From assembly GCA_964494005.1 (NCBI GenBank), contig CAZBQE010000005.1:1-30181 (forward strand): DNA of 30,181 bases, written 5' to 3'. The stretch is from CAJBLF01 sp964494005 (GTDB lineage: Bacteria; Patescibacteriota; Gracilibacteria; Absconditabacterales; Absconditicoccaceae). This document shows, in pieces, positions 18,652-26,956 of the stretch (position 1 is the stretch's first letter; every line of letters starts with the position of its first letter). The position numbers were made by a program, and so were the translations under genes. Below the pieces are notes generated by a model. The model did no database searches. It worked only from the letters and a program-made list of their open reading frames with translations, and had not been told where the DNA came from.

Positions 18652-18685
18652 AGCCCCCTCGATATTTCGAGTGGGGCTTTTTTTT
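18652..18685 (+). terminator. Strong intrinsic terminator after the T9SS-tail gene
   Basis: The stem agccccctcga / tcgagtggggct with loop tatt is followed by eight T. It is the most GC-rich terminator in the window and may have come with the foreign gene. Confidence 0.9.
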
Positions 18686-18710
18686 ATTACGCACGAAATA
18701 CAAATTCCGG

Positions 18711-18738
18711 TTGAAATCGGAGCAGGTTTCCGTACACA
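18711..18738 (+). promoter_or_regulatory. Candidate promoter of trigger factor
   Basis: TTGAAA (18711-18716), a 16-base spacer and TACACA (18733-18738). Transcription from here would begin after the upstream in-frame codons of 18711, which supports ATG 18777 as the true start of tig. Confidence 0.45.
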
Positions 18739-18776
18739 AGAATCAGTTAGTTATTTTATATGTTTTTTTTATTATA

Positions 18777-20012
18777 ATGGAAAAAAAAGTAAAAAAAGGA
18801 ACACATGCAAATTACGAGATTCAGCTTATCATCGAACAAAAAGAATACGATGACGCTAAACAAATTATTATCAAAGAATTCCAAAAAGACTATGAAGCTC
18901 CAGGATTTAGAAAAGGTACTGCACCATTGGATATGGTAGAAAAAAATATCAAACCAGAATATATAGATATCGGAGCCTATGAAAAAGTCATCAATATCGG
19001 ACTTCAAGAACTTCTCAAAGAACAACCTGAACTTAAATTGATCGGAGAACCTTATGATCTCAAACAAGAAAAGAAAGATGACAAAATTGTCGTTGATCTC
19101 AAACTCGATATTTTCCCTGAAGTGGAAGTGGTAAATAATGACCGAGAAAAAGCATCTATCACCCCTATAGAAAATGAAGCGACGCAAGAAGAAATAGATG
19201 GAACATTGATAAACATCAAAAAACAATATGCTGATTATCAAGACGTGGACAATATTCAACTCGATACTATCTCCAAGATCACGCTCGATTACTTGGACAA
19301 AGAAGGAAAAGTTCTCCATACTGGACATACCTATATAGGAGAACAAGAATTTAATGAAGATCCTTTTTATCCAAAAATGTTTATCGACAAAAAAAGAGAG
19401 GAAAGTTTTGAACTTGATCATGATATCAAAAACCTTCCTGCAGTATTTCACAACAAAAAAACAGATATCGATCCTACAAAAATCAAATTGACGATAAAAG
19501 ATGTAAAAAAAGTAGTCTTGCCAGAAATGGATACTGCTATGCTCAAAAAACTTTTTGGAGAAGATACAAAGTTACAGAGTCAAGATGATCTTATCAATCA
19601 CATCAAAGAATCTATCGAACACCAAAAACACGATCAGGAGTTAATCAAAAAAATAGAAGAAGTATTGGGAAATATTAGAAACAAATCTATGAAGGTTGCT
19701 ATACCGCAGACTTTGGTCAATGAAGAATTGAAATCTAGAATGAAAAATCTCGAACAAAGATTGGGCGGCAAAGAAAAAATGGATGAATATTTCAAACAAA
19801 TGGGAGACGAAAAAGCAAAAGCATTTTTCGATGACATCAAGACTGCAGCAGAGGAGAGCCTCGAAAAATTCTTTATTCTCCAAAAATTCACACAACTACT
19901 AGGACTCGATGTAGATCGAAATAAAACTGAACACTTTGCTATAGAACAAAAAATTTATGACAAACTCATAAAAGGCGATACTGCAAAGACAAAAAAACCA
20001 CACACCCACTAA
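18777..20012 (+). CDS. tig: Trigger factor chaperone
   Basis: The 411-residue chaperone meets nascent chains at the ribosome exit. The N-terminal domain contains the ribosome-docking signature GFRKGTAP (near residue 48). The middle domain (about 140-235) corresponds to the FKBP-type PPIase but keeps few of its aromatic active-site residues, and the helical C-terminal domain is highly charged. The open frame extends upstream to 18711, but ATG 18777 (MEKKVKKGTHANYEIQLIIE) gives the usual N-terminus and fits the promoter. Not one UGA codon is used in 411, in contrast to dnaE or ligA, which suggests that highly expressed genes avoid it. The gene stands alone, with a repeat-rich gap behind it. Confidence 0.9.
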   Translation: MEKKVKKGTHANYEIQLIIEQKEYDDAKQIIIKEFQKDYEAPGFRKGTAPLDMVEKNIKPEYIDIGAYEKVINIGLQELLKEQPELKLIGEPYDLKQEKKDDKIVVDLKLDIFPEVEVVNNDREKASITPIENEATQEEIDGTLINIKKQYADYQDVDNIQLDTISKITLDYLDKEGKVLHTGHTYIGEQEFNEDPFYPKMFIDKKREESFELDHDIKNLPAVFHNKKTDIDPTKIKLTIKDVKKVVLPEMDTAMLKKLFGEDTKLQSQDDLINHIKESIEHQKHDQELIKKIEEVLGNIRNKSMKVAIPQTLVNEELKSRMKNLEQRLGGKEKMDEYFKQMGDEKAKAFFDDIKTAAEESLEKFFILQKFTQLLGLDVDRNKTEHFAIEQKIYDKLIKGDTAKTKKPHTH

Positions 20013-20161
20013 AAAACTGATGATAAATGATAAATTAGGAATGATAAATTATTGAACAGCTAAAAATGAATTATTGTAAAAATTATCATAGTAATAATAC
20101 AATACAAAAATCTATCATCTATCATTTCTCATCTAAAATTAATTTTATTTGTATGTAAGCA

Positions 20162-20356
20162 ATGTTCCGTTTTCTCCGAGATTTTATTATCTTTCCGTTT
20201 GATCGTCACAAAACAACGAACAAATTTGCTGGATTTCTCAAAATGCTTATGAAAGATTATCCAGCATTCCTCTGGATCAAACCAAATATTAGAAAATTCT
20301 TAGCATTTCCATTCGTACTATTATTCTATATTTTCAGAAGCAAGAAAAAATCATAA
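20162..20356 (+). CDS. Small basic membrane-associated protein, unknown function
   Basis: A 64-residue product rich in Phe, Lys and Arg, with a basic N-terminal half (FRFLRDF, DRHKTTNK) and one hydrophobic stretch near residues 46-58 (FLAFPFVLLFYIF) followed by RSKKKS. I recognise no family. Support for a real gene: an ATG start, TAA stop, and a terminator 10 bp downstream. The gap before it (20013-20161) holds only atgataaat-type repeats. Confidence 0.55.
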   Translation: MFRFLRDFIIFPFDRHKTTNKFAGFLKMLMKDYPAFLWIKPNIRKFLAFPFVLLFYIFRSKKKS

Positions 20357-20360
20357 TTAT

Positions 20361-20389
20361 TGTAGGGGCGATCATCAATCGCCCTTTTT
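20361..20389 (+). terminator. Terminator hairpin with GTAG foot (REP-like)
   Basis: gggcgat (20366-20372), loop catca, atcgccc (20378-20384), then five T. It is preceded by TGTAGG, so besides terminating the small gene it has the GTAG-plus-palindrome form of REP elements. Confidence 0.75.
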
Positions 20390-20390
20390 A

Positions 20391-20423
20391 CAAAAAAGAA
20401 AAAGACGGATATACTCCGCCTTT
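20391..20423 (-). terminator. Terminator of the TIM-barrel protein gene
   Basis: On the minus strand the stem aag-cgga / tccg-ctt (loop of five) is followed by a T-rich run (tttttcttttttg). It lies 25 bp beyond the TAG of the gene at 20448. Confidence 0.6.
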
Positions 20424-20447
20424 ATTATATATATACAACAATAAGGT

Positions 20448-21341
20448 CTAACCTATAGTCACTTCTTCATAATTTTCCTGTAAATATTTTCTTGCTTTTT
20501 TGAGAATAAGTTTTACTTTATCAGAATCTGAAAGATCGCTTTTTTTGATGCTAACTTTGGTAGTAAGATAACGATTGTATCAGTACTCTTTGAGCTTTTT
20601 GAGAAAAGATTCTAATTTCATTACTCATTCACCAGGAAGAATATGTCCTTCTCCTGTTCTCGTTTTGTCAGAAATATAAATAGTAGAAACATATGGCAAA
20701 AAATCTTTCATTTTTCTCATAAACTGATCCTCAAAAGCGTCCGTATCGATATTTACGATATCCAAACCGATATAGCAAAGATATTTTTTGACGATTTCTA
20801 CCATATTACTAAAACGATATTTTGGTATAGGTAAAGCAAAAATACTAGAATCTTCAGGATTGATGATAGTAAAATGAATTGCTTTATTTTCTTTTCTTCG
20901 TCTGAGAATATTATCTGCGATAAAGTTGAATGCTTTGAAATTGAAGAAACTAGGCGCATTGAGAGCAATAGTGTCTGCCCCAAGTTCATAACAAAGATCT
21001 ATAGCTTTTTTGATTTCTTTATCATTAATATTATCTGAAGTCTGGATAACTTTGACAGGAAGCTGATATTTGTCAGAAAGTTTTTTGACATAATCGATTT
21101 TTCGTGCGTCAAAATTTTTTCGTATAGCGAGATCCAAGCCATCATAACCGGCTTCTTTTACAAGATCAAACACAAGATCCAAGCCATACCCAGAAAGTGC
21201 ATCCGTACTAAAAAGACATTCCGATGCTTTTTCTATTCTCGGATTGCCACTGATTTCCTTATCTTCCATTTCAAAGAAAAAATCCTTTTTAACAGAAGAA
21301 AGTTGTCCATCATTGTTCGTTTTTTCTTTTTTGTTTGCCAT
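20448..21341 (-). CDS. Sugar phosphate isomerase/epimerase-like TIM-barrel protein
   Basis: The 297-residue protein has, after a charged N-terminal tail of about 40 residues, the pattern of the AP endonuclease 2 / xylose isomerase-like barrel: LVKEAGYDGLDLAIR, a central ELGADTIALNAPSF strand, and GLDIVNID with an acidic cluster. A UGA (Gly) after ILPGE joins the last 58 residues (VMKLESFLKKLKEYGYNRYL). Members bind a divalent metal and isomerise or epimerise sugars, or cleave DNA at abasic sites; the specific substrate cannot be told. The start is ATG 21341, preceded by taggtgac as a weak ribosome site; a GTG lies two codons upstream. A good promoter is present at 21376-21403. Confidence 0.75.
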
Positions 21342-21375
21342 TGTCACCTAAAGGAACAATATAAAGTACAATATG

Positions 21376-21403
21376 ATTATAGTGTTTTTTGCTGAAAATG
21401 CAA
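21376..21403 (-). promoter_or_regulatory. Promoter of the TIM-barrel protein gene
   Basis: On the minus strand TTGCAT (21398-21403), 16 bases, TATAAT (21376-21381). The same TTGCAT-N16 form occurs at 22879-22906 and 24655-24682. Confidence 0.65.
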
Positions 21404-21476
21404 ATTTTAGACTATACAATAAGAGAGATGGGAGAAACAAAATAGAACCCTAATTATCTATATCAGTCCAATTCGT

Positions 21477-22463
21477 CTAATCTATTTTAATAGTAAACAA
21501 AAACCCTTTATGATCAGAACCAGGAATCGTAAGGGTATCTATAGTATCAACCTGAACAGAATCCGTAGATCGAATATGATCGATATGTGCTTGAGCTAAA
21601 GGAAAAATCTTGTATTTCCAAGTAAAAAGAAAAGGAATAGTCTTCGTATCGTTTTCCAAATATCCAGAAAAAGATTCATCCAAAATAGTATAATATGATG
21701 ACCAAGGAGTGATATTAAAATCTCCGACAACAGCAATATTTTTGTGAATTCTGTCAGATTCATGTTTTTGAAAATCATCAACAAAAATTGTCAATTGTTC
21801 ATTTCTCATGAGAAAATGTTCATAGCTATCTGGAGAACTTGTATGTACAAGATACAAATAAAGTTCCTGTCCTTGATATGTCAAAGAAAAATACCCATAT
21901 CTCCAAGATCCCTGAGGGAAATCATCTGCTTTGTTGTTGATAGGATATTTACTAAAAACCATACTTCCGATAAAAGTTTTTGATCGGCTAGTAGTATTCG
22001 TATACGGATAATTTTTTTCGAGTAAATCTTTGAGATTATCATAATGATGATCAGCAAATTCCACGAACATTAATACATCAGGATTATTTGTTTCTATAAT
22101 CTGTTGAATTTCTTCATAACGAGTATTATCCTTGTGGATATTAGCGAACAATATATTCAGATGATCTCAAGGAGAAACATCTTGAACCATTGATAGAGTA
22201 TAAAAATGATTGAACTGCTTACTTCGAATAAAAAACATACCACAGAATACAAGAAATGCGAATCCTCGAAAATAACGATGGATCACATACGGATATCCAG
22301 GCTTGAGTTTCTTTTTTAATTGAAGAAAAGCAATTACCAAAAATACTAAGACTATTCCTATAAGATAGGGCAAAAAACTCATCATCAATTCAGTGATATA
22401 ATATCCAGAGAAAAAAAACGGAATAAGTAATAAGGCAATAATGATAAATATCAATGCAACCAT
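21477..22463 (-). CDS. Membrane-anchored endonuclease/exonuclease/phosphatase family protein
   Basis: A 328-residue protein with three N-terminal membrane helices (about residues 1-20, 27-47 and 66-82) and a C-terminal EEP domain. The EEP signature residues are visible: LFANIHKDN (Asn), LMFVEF (Glu metal ligand), GDFNITPWS (Asp/Asn), HIDHI and PGSDHKGF (the catalytic SDH). The layout resembles the YafD / membrane-bound EEP group, whose active site faces the outside. A single UGA between VQDVSP and DHLNILF joins the helices to the enzyme domain; with the standard code they would look like two genes. Start ATG 22463, stop TAG. Substrate (lipid phosphate, nucleic acid) is unknown. Confidence 0.88.
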
Positions 22464-22526
22464 AAAAATCCAAAAGAAAAATAAATTTCAATAACGATTG
22501 TACGTTTGTGTAATACATTTTCAAAT

Positions 22527-22553
22527 AAAAAAAAGCTGTGAAACATACACAGC
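22527..22553 (-). terminator. Terminator of the 96-residue protein gene
   Basis: On the minus strand gctgtg, loop tatgttt, cacagc, then eight T. Confidence 0.85.
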
Positions 22554-22568
22554 CTGAGATAACTTTTT

Positions 22569-22859
22569 TTAGTCAGAGAAAACCGCTATTTTGGTGCTAG
22601 TTTTCTGAATAACTACCTCCTTGCTATTTTCATGATAATAACAATGATAAAACTTAGATTGAGATATTTTCATATCATTATCCATTTCACTAAAAGGTAA
22701 TCTACCTTCCGTGACAAGTTTCATAATAGCATCATGAGACAAGGAATTGAAATGATGAGTATCGATAGTCTCATTGATTGCACGAGTGACGACGTGATAA
22801 ATATCGTCCAAATGAGGATCCTTTTCGATATCAATACACAAAACTTTTTTCATAAGCAT
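22569..22859 (-). CDS. Conserved-looking small protein, unknown function
   Basis: A 96-residue acidic and histidine-rich cytoplasmic protein (no signal, no membrane helix), starting MLMKKVLCIDIEKDPHLDD. I recognise no family. Its reality is supported by a TTGCAT-N16-TATATA promoter 20 bp upstream and a strong terminator right after the stop. It uses no UGA codon. Start ATG 22859; a second ATG two codons in is possible. It is monocistronic, between the EEP protein and miaB. Confidence 0.7.
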   Translation of the reverse strand: MLMKKVLCIDIEKDPHLDDIYHVVTRAINETIDTHHFNSLSHDAIMKLVTEGRLPFSEMDNDMKISQSKFYHCYYHENSKEVVIQKTSTKIAVFSD

Positions 22860-22878
22860 ATTTTTTGTTTGAAAGAAA

Positions 22879-22906
22879 TATATATACTTTTCCTCAAAAA
22901 ATGCAA
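22879..22906 (-). promoter_or_regulatory. Promoter of the 96-residue protein gene
   Basis: On the minus strand TTGCAT (22901-22906), 16 bases, TATATA (22879-22884). Confidence 0.6.
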
Positions 22907-22954
22907 TACTTTTTTACTTAATATTGATTACAAAGACCAAATCGCTACTACATA

Positions 22955-23060
22955 AATACTTCGTTGTAATTTGCCCTATCGAGCGTAATTAATTGTAATT
23001 GATAATTAGACAAAGAAAATTAAATGAAATAAATTATACCACAGGCACATTACGAATAGA
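22955..23060. repeat. Intergenic repeat related to the window start, inverted
   Basis: The reverse complement of about 22960-23012 reads attatcaattacaattaatt, then ggcaaattacaacgaag, close to the words at 47-110 (attatcaattacaatcaatt, ggcaaattaca). The piece cttcgttgtaattt also resembles the 14-bp tandem unit at position 1. It lies directly upstream of miaB. Confidence 0.6.
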
Positions 23061-23098
23061 TTATACGAAGCTCATTATGTTTTATATACGAATATGCT

Positions 23099-24640
23099 AT
23101 GAAGTTCAATATACTAGTTTTCGGCTGCCAGATGAATTACGCTGACGCAGCGAGAATCAGAGCGGTACTGACTAATTGCTGATTTTCTTATACAGAAAAT
23201 ATCAAGGAAGCAGATATTGTAATTTTTCATACCTGTTCCGTGAGACAAAAATCAGAAGACAAAATTACTGGAAAACTCAAAACCATCAGACCAGATCAAA
23301 AAGTGTGGATTACGGGTTGTATGATTCAGCATATGCTCAGAAACTCAAAGTTACAAGATACAAATTGAAAAATGAAAGTAGGAAATTTTTTATGACACAT
23401 AGCGAAAAAAAATCCGCAAGTAATGTGACTCACCACCAACGAAATAAATTTTAAAATTCTAAATTCCAAATTTCCTTGTCCTCGAAGGAGGGAAATTTCA
23501 AATTCTTCGTCCCTTATTCCTATCAACAACGCTTTCAATCCGCTTTTTTATACATTAACTAAAAAGCGAAAAAACATAGAACTCATGCGAAGAATTGACG
23601 ATACCGGATTTTTACCGGTGATACTAAAAAAAATAGGATACCAAGTAATATATGATAAAGAACTTATCAATGAATACGAAAAAATACTTCCCGACTGATT
23701 TCCGACTTCGATGAATACCCACACAAGTACAGCATACATTCCTATTTCCACCTGATGTAATCAATTTTGTTCGTACTGTATCGTTCCCTATGCAAGAGGA
23801 CTAGAAAGAAATTTTCCTGTAGAACAAATTCTAAAAGAAGCAAAAATGCATCTCAAAAATTGAGCCAAAGAAATAGTCTTATTAGGACAGATCGTAAACA
23901 AGCACCCGGAATTTATACAGATAGTCAAAAAACTTTTAAAACTCAAATGACTTAAGCGATTGAGATATACATCACCATATCCTACTTATTATAGCAATGA
24001 ATTGTTAGCTCTCCATGAACAGGAGGAAAAACTTTGTCCACATATCCATATGCCATTACAGTCCTGATCAGATACTATTTTAAAAAGAATGTTCAGGGGA
24101 TATACGGTACAGCAAGCGAAAGCATTCATAGACAATATCAAAAGTTTAAAAAGGAATATCAGTATCACGACCGATATTATCGTAGGATTTCCCGGAGAAA
24201 CCGAAGTAGATTTTAAGAAAACATTGTCATTGATAAAATACGGAAAATTTGATATGATTTACATCGGTATCTATTCTCCGAGACCAGGAACATTTGCAGC
24301 AAAAGAATATCCTGACGATATTCCACGTTCCGTTAAACGAGAGAGACGAAAAAAATTGAACGACGTTTTGACTGACATTTCTTTGAAAAATAACAAGAAA
24401 GAAATCTGAATTATAAAGACGGCATTGATAAATAAAATTGAAAGATTAAAAGATTGAAACAATTGAATAATTCAATATTCCAACATTTCAACAATCGAAT
24501 GATATACAGACAACATGAAGCAAGTTATAATTCTGAACTCTAAACCATGAACTCTGCACTCAAGTATAAAAGTCTGACAGTTTATTCAAGTTAAAATTAC
24601 AAAAGCAGCACCATTTAAGCTGTATGGACAAATTATATAA
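23099..24640 (+). CDS. miaB: tRNA-2-methylthio-N6-dimethylallyladenosine synthase (MiaB-type)
   Basis: This 513-residue radical-SAM enzyme adds a methylthio group to position 37 of tRNAs. The N-terminal MTTase domain has FGCQMN (Cys10), HTCSVR and ITGCM; the radical-SAM motif is TGCNQFCSYC (Cys220, 224, 227), its glycine encoded by UGA. DIIVGFPGET and a C-terminal TRAM domain ending KAAPFKLYGQI follow. Two stretches look like intergenic repeats read in frame: residues about 115-145 contain the cctcgaaggagg hairpin (PCPRRREIS), and residues about 448-500 of the TRAM part come from attgaaag / attctgaactct-type sequence. The reading frame survives both, using UGA as Gly. The family is about 440 residues, so these inserts explain the extra length. 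Start ATG 23099. Confidence 0.9.
23471..23497 (+). repeat. Hairpin repeat (cctcgaaggagg family), copy in miaB
   Basis: The same 21-base string as 10622-10642, here flanked so that aaatttc pairs with gaaattt around an inner tcct-cga-agga. The longer stem suggests that this is closer to the intact element. Confidence 0.8.
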
Positions 24641-24654
24641 AAAAATCATTTCCC

Positions 24655-24682
24655 TTGCATATCCACACCAAATTTGTATCAC
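24655..24682 (+). promoter_or_regulatory. Candidate uppS promoter
   Basis: TTGCAT (24655-24660), 16 bases, TATCAC (24677-24682), about 60 bp before the ATG. The -10 box is weak but the -35 and spacer match 21376 and 22879. Confidence 0.4.
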
Positions 24683-24740
24683 TATACACGCAAATTATTG
24701 AATATTTTTTGTATTTTTGATTCTTATGTAGCACCATACC

Positions 24741-25442
24741 ATGAATTATCCGAAACACGTTGCGATCGTACCTGATGGAAACAGGACACGAGCCAAAGCA
24801 AATGGCAAGACCGTAGCTGAAGCGTATATGATCTCATATGAAAAAGCTGTCGAATTGATCCAATATACTTTTACCAAGACAGATGTAAAAGTATTTACTC
24901 TCCGAGGACTCAGTACCGAAAACGCAAAAAAAAGACCAAAAGAGGAATTTGATTTCCTTATGACTATGTACAAGATCGTAGAAGAAGATCTCGACGAATT
25001 TATGGCAGCCAACAAAATCAACTTCAAGGCAATAGGGGATTTGAGCTGAATTACTGATGATTTCAGAGAATATCTTCTTACAAAACAAGAAAGAAATACC
25101 TATGATTCTGAAAGATATTTTGTCTTCGCTATCAACTACGGCGGAAGAGATGAAATAGTTAGAGGAATACAGAAATTAGCACAAGAACAAAAAGATTTGA
25201 CTACTATTACAGAAAATGATATATCAAACGTTTTGGATCTCGGAAATGTACCACCTATCGAACTTGTTATTAGAACAAAAGGAGATCAAGCACAGAGAAC
25301 ATCAGGATTTATGTCACGATGGATTGGATACGCAGAACTCTATTTTACCGCCAAAAAATGTCCAGAATTCGATATCCCAGCATTCGAAGAAGCATTACAA
25401 CGATTCAATACTATGGCAGATTTACGTAATTATTGAAAATAA
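24741..25442 (+). CDS. uppS: Isoprenyl (undecaprenyl) diphosphate synthase, divergent
   Basis: A 233-residue cis-prenyltransferase that would make the lipid carrier used by peptidoglycan synthesis and by the sugar transferase at 7303. It begins HVAIVPDGNRTRAKANGK, with the diphosphate-binding Asp-Gly-Asn, then TLRGLSTENAKKRP, AINYGGRDEI and RWIGYAELYF. Deviations: the usual DGNGRWA is DGNRTRA, and the RTGGExRLSxFL region reads RTKGDQAQRTSGFM. Length fits the family (230-260). UGA encodes the Gly after IGDLS and one at the C-terminus. It sits between miaB and dnaN on the same strand. With these substitutions the product chain length could differ from C55. Confidence 0.85.
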
Positions 25443-25517
25443 CATTAAAACATTGAAACAGTAATCTTTCTATTCTCCATCTTTCAATAATCCTTTTAGT
25501 CCTTTAGTTAAAGAGTC

Positions 25518-26648
25518 ATGAAAATTACTATCGAAACCGCAAAATTACTAGAAATCATCGATCTCGGATTGAGGTTCGTTTCCAAAAATGCGACATTACC
25601 GATTTTGCAAAATTTCTATTTCAAAGCATCTATAGATACATTAATAGTAAGAGCTACTGATATGGAAAAATATATAGAGATAGAAATGCCATGCAAGGTA
25701 ACTATGGAAGGTGCAGTTACCGTAAATGCAAGAACATTTAGTGATATAATCAAAAGTATAGAAGAAAAAGAGCTCGAAATTAGTGTAGATCAGAAAACAC
25801 AAGTCATGAATATTATTTCAGCAAAAGATAATTTTGATATCAACGGTATTTCTGCAAGTGAATATGTTGCATTACCAGAAGTGCCAAATGAAAACACTAT
25901 ATCTGTAGAAAACCAATTATTCGCTGATGGAGTAGCAAAAGTAGAATATTCCGTCACCGAGAAAAATTTTAGTCCTGTACTTACCTGAGTATTACTCAAA
26001 GCCAAAGAAGATAACTTAATTTTTGTAGGAACAGATTCCTTTAGATTAGCAGAATACAAGGCTCCTGGTATCAAAGAAGCAGATTTTGCCTTGATTGTAC
26101 CAAAAATCACTATGACAGATATCCAAAAATTATCTGAATTTGCTATCGCGAACGAAACGGATTCTATGACAGTAAATTATTCAGAGAATCTTATCGCATT
26201 CCAAGTACAAATCAAGGATATGAAGATATTAGCAACTTCCTTACTTATCCAAGGAAATTTTCCTGAATATGATAGAGAAGAAATTATGCCAAGAAATTTT
26301 AATACCAAAATATTGGTCGACAAAAATCTTTGCGAAAAAGCAATCAGAAAAATAGGTATTCTTACTAGAGATATCAATAACTATATTCAGATAGAAACCA
26401 ATACCGATAGTATCATCATCTCTTCAGGAAAAACAGATAAAGGAGCTGGTACGACTACTATCCCTGCTATTATCGAAGGAGACAAAGTCAATTTCGGTAT
26501 CAATGGAAAATATATCACGGACTTTATCAAAATTATCAAAGGAGATGAATTAGTTTTCAATGCTATCGACAATCAGAAACCGTTGATCCTTATGGACAAA
26601 GATGATTCATCATACAAATATGTAGTTAGACCGCTTATTAACTCATAA
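25518..26648 (+). CDS. dnaN: DNA polymerase III sliding clamp (beta subunit)
   Basis: The 376-residue clamp encircles DNA and holds the replicative polymerase (here DnaE at 3359). The sequence shows the three-domain clamp pattern: LPILQNFYFKA in domain I, NFSPVLTGVLLKAKED and VGTDSFRLAEYK in domain II, and IIEGDKVNFGINGKYI with a C-terminal VVRPLINS in place of the usual MPMRL. A single UGA encodes the conserved Gly in LTGVLL. The length is normal. The ATG follows a 75-bp gap after uppS that holds cattgaaac-type repeats and a ttttagtcctttagtt leader. Confidence 0.95.
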
Positions 26649-26684
26649 AAACTAATGAATAGTACATGATCAATAATGAATAAT

Positions 26685-26715
26685 GTAGGACTTGTTTTTT
26701 TTATGAACTATTGTA
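26685..26715 (+). repeat. Direct near-repeat flanking the pilin-like gene, left copy
   Basis: The core gacttg-T8-atgaactattg matches gacttg-T7-atggactattg at 27578-27608 with few differences. The two copies bracket about 860 bp that contain the long hairpin repeat and the pilin-like gene. Confidence 0.75.
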
Positions 26716-26760
26716 TACACTACAATAGTCGGTAAGAAAGCGATATCATCATTATTCATT

Positions 26761-26955
26761 TTCATATCCTCCTTCGAAAATATATTTTTTATTTTCATAT
26801 TATTCTTCAAAAATATCTTCTATTTTTGATTGAACAATATGTAGTTTCCAAAATGAATAATTATTCAATTGGAGAACTATGATTGAAGGATATGTAGTTG
26901 CGAAAAGGAATGAATATTCGATTGGCAAACTATCATTTTTAATTATTATTTTTTT
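26761..26955 (+). repeat. Long intergenic repeat with two tandem hairpins, copy 2
   Basis: Matches 8753-8945 along its length and ends directly at the ATG of the pilin-like gene. Hairpin units lie at 26842-26879 (inner stem TCCAA/TTGGA) and 26895-26932 (GCGAA/TTGGC, one mismatch). Unit length (38 nt), flanks tagtt/aacta and unit spacing are the same as in copy 1. The upstream words cctccttcga and attcttcaaaaa resemble the reverse complement of the cctcgaaggagg repeats in ligA and miaB. Confidence 0.85.
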
Positions 26956-26956
26956 T

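Larger units (their letters stand above)
26649..26956. other. 308-bp intergenic region between dnaN and the pilin-like gene
   Basis: No gene is seen. It contains a 31-bp word (26685-26715) repeated at 27578-27608, a 9-bp stem actattgta / tacaatagt (26707-26729), and copy 2 of the long hairpin repeat (26761-26955). Confidence 0.7.

Noticed and set aside
18711..18776. Upstream extension of trigger factor by 22 residues
   Set aside because: The extension shows no similarity to trigger factor and overlaps a plausible promoter; ATG 18777 gives the normal N-terminus.
18756..19451. A 231-residue minus-strand open frame opposite trigger factor
   Set aside because: It is rich in Phe, Ile and Asp, has no family pattern, and is the mirror of the well supported tig gene.
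22955..23098. A tRNA gene upstream of miaB
   Set aside because: No cloverleaf or T-loop consensus could be found; the sequence is repeat-type AT-rich DNA.
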